Both the position numbers and the translations under genes were made by a program. A DNA stretch of 6,683 nt from Bacillota bacterium (GTDB taxonomy: Bacteria; Bacillota; Clostridia; Christensenellales; SZUA-584), in assembly GCA_023436525.1 (NCBI GenBank), contig JAEZIW010000198.1, positions 1-6,683 of the forward strand, read 5' to 3'. The notes beneath the pieces were generated by a model that saw only the letters and a program-made list of their open reading frames with translations, ran no database searches and was not told the origin of the DNA. Shown in pieces: positions 4,620 to 6,683 of the stretch (the first letter of the stretch is position 1; each line of letters starts with the position of its first letter).

Positions 4620-6683
4620 TTACTCCTTCAAATATTCAGATATTTTTATCCGCCCCGCACCGGCTGTACCGATGATTGTTGCGATAAGGACGGCGCCTAT
4701 CATTAACAGGGGACTTAACACGTAAGCTGAAAACAGATTGACTTCAAAATTAAACGAGGCCACGCCAAAGGCAGAAAGGAGCCCGCCCGCCAGCAGCTCT
4801 CCGAGTGTGTTTGAAAGAATCGAACCTATGATCATTCCGATAATAAGAACAAAGATCGAACGCGTTATATATTGCGCTCTAATATCAGAATTCGTAAAAC
4901 CGAATGCTTTCATCACAGCAATTGGCTGCTTGTCTTTTGAAATAAGCATTTTAATAAACATCATCGTAATCAACACCGTTATAATCAACGCTAAGATGCT
5001 CGCCGTATAAGACGCCGTCCCGATGGCGTTAACCGTCGAACCGAATGTTTGAGACATGTATGTGTCAATGCCCGATATCTTGGCATAACTGAATCTGCCG
5101 GCATATTCTGATATTATCTCGTTGACTTTCGGCTTATCGGCTTCAGCATAGATTACGCTTCGCGTTATATCTGCTGTGTCATCAGAAAAAGTACCCTTTG
5201 CGGTTTTGCCGCCGTTGGTAATATCAGAATAAATACCGCATACCGAAAAAACCTTCTCTATTCCGCCAACCGTTAGACGGATTTGATCGTCCACCTTTTT
5301 ATTCAGTTCTCCGGCAATAATGACAGACAGCGCGATCTCGTTATCGGCTGCGGGATATCGGCCATTTGTATATTCTACGGGAAAAGCCGAATGGTCACCC
5401 ATATCAATTTTAATAGACTCCTCTGTACCGTCATCCAATTTTGCCTTGTAGGTTTTCGTGTAAAACACAGCGTGGTTTGCTATGCCGCTGTCTTTTCTCA
5501 TCACCGCCGCAACTTCTGCTGTTTTCTCAGAAATATTATCCGTCTGCTGTATGTCTACGCGAATATCACAATATCCAACTCCCATATACTTGATAAAATT
5601 TTTTGAGGCAACGGTATTATATAGATTTTGCGGAACAATGATCATAAATGCCGAAATCACCAGCACAGTCAGCATTGTGCCATACAGCTTTCTTCTCACG
5701 AAAACATCCTTGAGACCAAGGAACATGTTGGCATTCAGCAGCCTGTTTTTACTCAAACACATGAACGCAGACCCTTTAGGGTCTTCCTGTGAAGAACCAA
5801 AGCGAATTGCTTGAACCGCCGATATTTTTGCACAACGCTTAAGCACGCCGTTTACATAGGCCAAGATGATTAAGAATAAAAGCAAAATGCTGATGATGCC
5901 GAACATAAAAGCATCTGATCCGTTCTTGCTTTCACCCATATACAGCCTTATGTTCTCAAGAAGACTGCCTTTGAATGCAAATGAGAGGGCATACCCGATA
6001 AGACAGCCTACCGCGGCAATGGCCGCATACTTGGAAAGATAGATTTTTTTAATATCTAACATCCGAAGCCCCAGCGCTTTCAAAACACCGATCTCTCGGT
6101 ATTCGTCTTCGATTGTTGCAAGAAGAGTATAACGTACGCACAATAAAGCGATTGTCACCACAAGAATACTGATAAGAAGTATGACGGCAATCATCATTCC
6201 ATCAGAAATGGCATTAATCATTGCAAACTGCGGATATGTTATGGCTGGGCCGTTTGTTTCTAGCCCTTCGGCTAAATACGCGGTTTCAAATGCCCCCAGA
6301 GCCGACAGATTGTTTAGACGGAACTCAATCAAGTATTCTTTCGTTCCGAAGCCTTGAATATGATTATAGTCGTTTTCACTGACAAGAAAGCGTTTTGAAG
6401 AAGACAGCAGCGAATTCATTTGAGAATCGCGGAGAAACCCGGCAACGGTCAGTTCTTTTCCGCATATCACAGCCCTGTCGCCCAGTTTGGCCGTGCCATC
6501 CTTCATATAGCATATCGGAACGTAAACCTCGCCATCTTTGGCGTTAATCAAATTTCCGCCAAGATCAAGCAGAAAATCGAACTGGCTGCTTTGGGTGCAA
6601 ATGCCGTTATCCTGAACGTTATCGGCAAGCGAGCTGTTGCCGAGTTTGATGTTAGCGCCTTCAATGTTAAGGAATTCGAGCAC
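4620..6683 (-). CDS. FtsX-like ABC transporter permease, N-terminus beyond the window
   Basis: This open frame runs to the right edge, so the 687 residues seen are a C-terminal portion. The GTG at the very edge is not necessarily the start. The first about 155 residues are an extracellular region resembling the end of a MacB-type periplasmic core domain; its preceding membrane helix is missing. Next is an FtsX domain with helices at about 160-186, 218-238 and 257-280, and the coupling segment EDEYREIGVLKALGL (192-206). A helix at about 336-352 opens a second extracellular domain (about 355-555). A second FtsX domain follows with helices at about 559-582, 606-633 and 650-673 and the coupling segment KDKQPIAVMKAFGF (583-596). 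This two-module plan is that of large single-chain permeases that work with one ATPase type, here encoded immediately downstream. It likely exports or extracts a peptide, lipid or lipoprotein; nothing seen identifies the substrate. Codon use appears somewhat more AT-rich than fba and the CNNM gene by eye. Confidence 0.9.
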   Translation of the reverse strand: MLEFLNIEGANIKLGNSSLADNVQDNGICTQSSQFDFLLDLGGNLINAKDGEVYVPICYMKDGTAKLGDRAVICGKELTVAGFLRDSQMNSLLSSSKRFLVSENDYNHIQGFGTKEYLIEFRLNNLSALGAFETAYLAEGLETNGPAITYPQFAMINAISDGMMIAVILLISILVVTIALLCVRYTLLATIEDEYREIGVLKALGLRMLDIKKIYLSKYAAIAAVGCLIGYALSFAFKGSLLENIRLYMGESKNGSDAFMFGIISILLLFLIILAYVNGVLKRCAKISAVQAIRFGSSQEDPKGSAFMCLSKNRLLNANMFLGLKDVFVRRKLYGTMLTVLVISAFMIIVPQNLYNTVASKNFIKYMGVGYCDIRVDIQQTDNISEKTAEVAAVMRKDSGIANHAVFYTKTYKAKLDDGTEESIKIDMGDHSAFPVEYTNGRYPAADNEIALSVIIAGELNKKVDDQIRLTVGGIEKVFSVCGIYSDITNGGKTAKGTFSDDTADITRSVIYAEADKPKVNEIISEYAGRFSYAKISGIDTYMSQTFGSTVNAIGTASYTASILALIITVLITMMFIKMLISKDKQPIAVMKAFGFTNSDIRAQYITRSIFVLIIGMIIGSILSNTLGELLAGGLLSAFGVASFNFEVNLFSAYVLSPLLMIGAVLIATIIGTAGAGRIKISEYLKE

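Overview
The window looks like the chromosome of an anaerobic, endospore-forming member of the Clostridia. The evidence is a recognisable BofA (inhibitor of pro-sigma-K processing), a clostridial-type class II fructose-bisphosphate aldolase that begins MPLVTT, strong GGAGG-type ribosome binding sites, a TTG start, AT-rich intergenic DNA and U-tailed intrinsic terminators. The genus cannot be fixed from this window. All naming comes from reading motifs; no search was run.

Layout, left to right. Bases 1-85 (minus strand) hold the first 28 codons of a small membrane protein, probably SecG, with its own promoter and ribosome binding site. Bases 86-753 are a long AT-rich divergent intergenic region. 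They carry the secG promoter, a weak minus-strand terminator-like hairpin, several short repeats, and a clear promoter for the next gene. That promoter is followed by a short leader that folds into a two-tier hairpin with a U6 tail directly in front of the ribosome binding site. Bases 754-2097 (plus) encode a complete CNNM/CorC (HlyC) membrane protein with a CBS pair, the family that includes bacterial Mg2+ exporters. Bases 2098-2256 hold a second plus-strand promoter and a strong bidirectional terminator with no gene between them, so this may be a small RNA. Bases 2257-2532 (minus) encode BofA. Bases 2533-2782 are non-coding as far as I can tell and include the fba terminator. Bases 2783-3712 (minus) encode fructose-bisphosphate aldolase, with a promoter whose spacer and -35 lie inside a perfect 8-4-8 palindrome. 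Bases 3861-4616 (minus) encode an ABC ATPase of the MacB/LolD/BceA type. Bases 4620-6683 (minus) encode its large FtsX-like permease, which runs off the right edge.

The permease and ATPase form a translationally coupled pair separated by 3 bases. The remaining genes are ordinary housekeeping, ion-homeostasis and sporulation genes that appear to be transcribed separately. I see no mobile element, CRISPR array, tRNA or rRNA, and no clear novel multi-gene system. The best leads are regulatory: the leader hairpin of the CNNM gene, the candidate small RNA at about 2146-2250, and the palindrome over the fba promoter.
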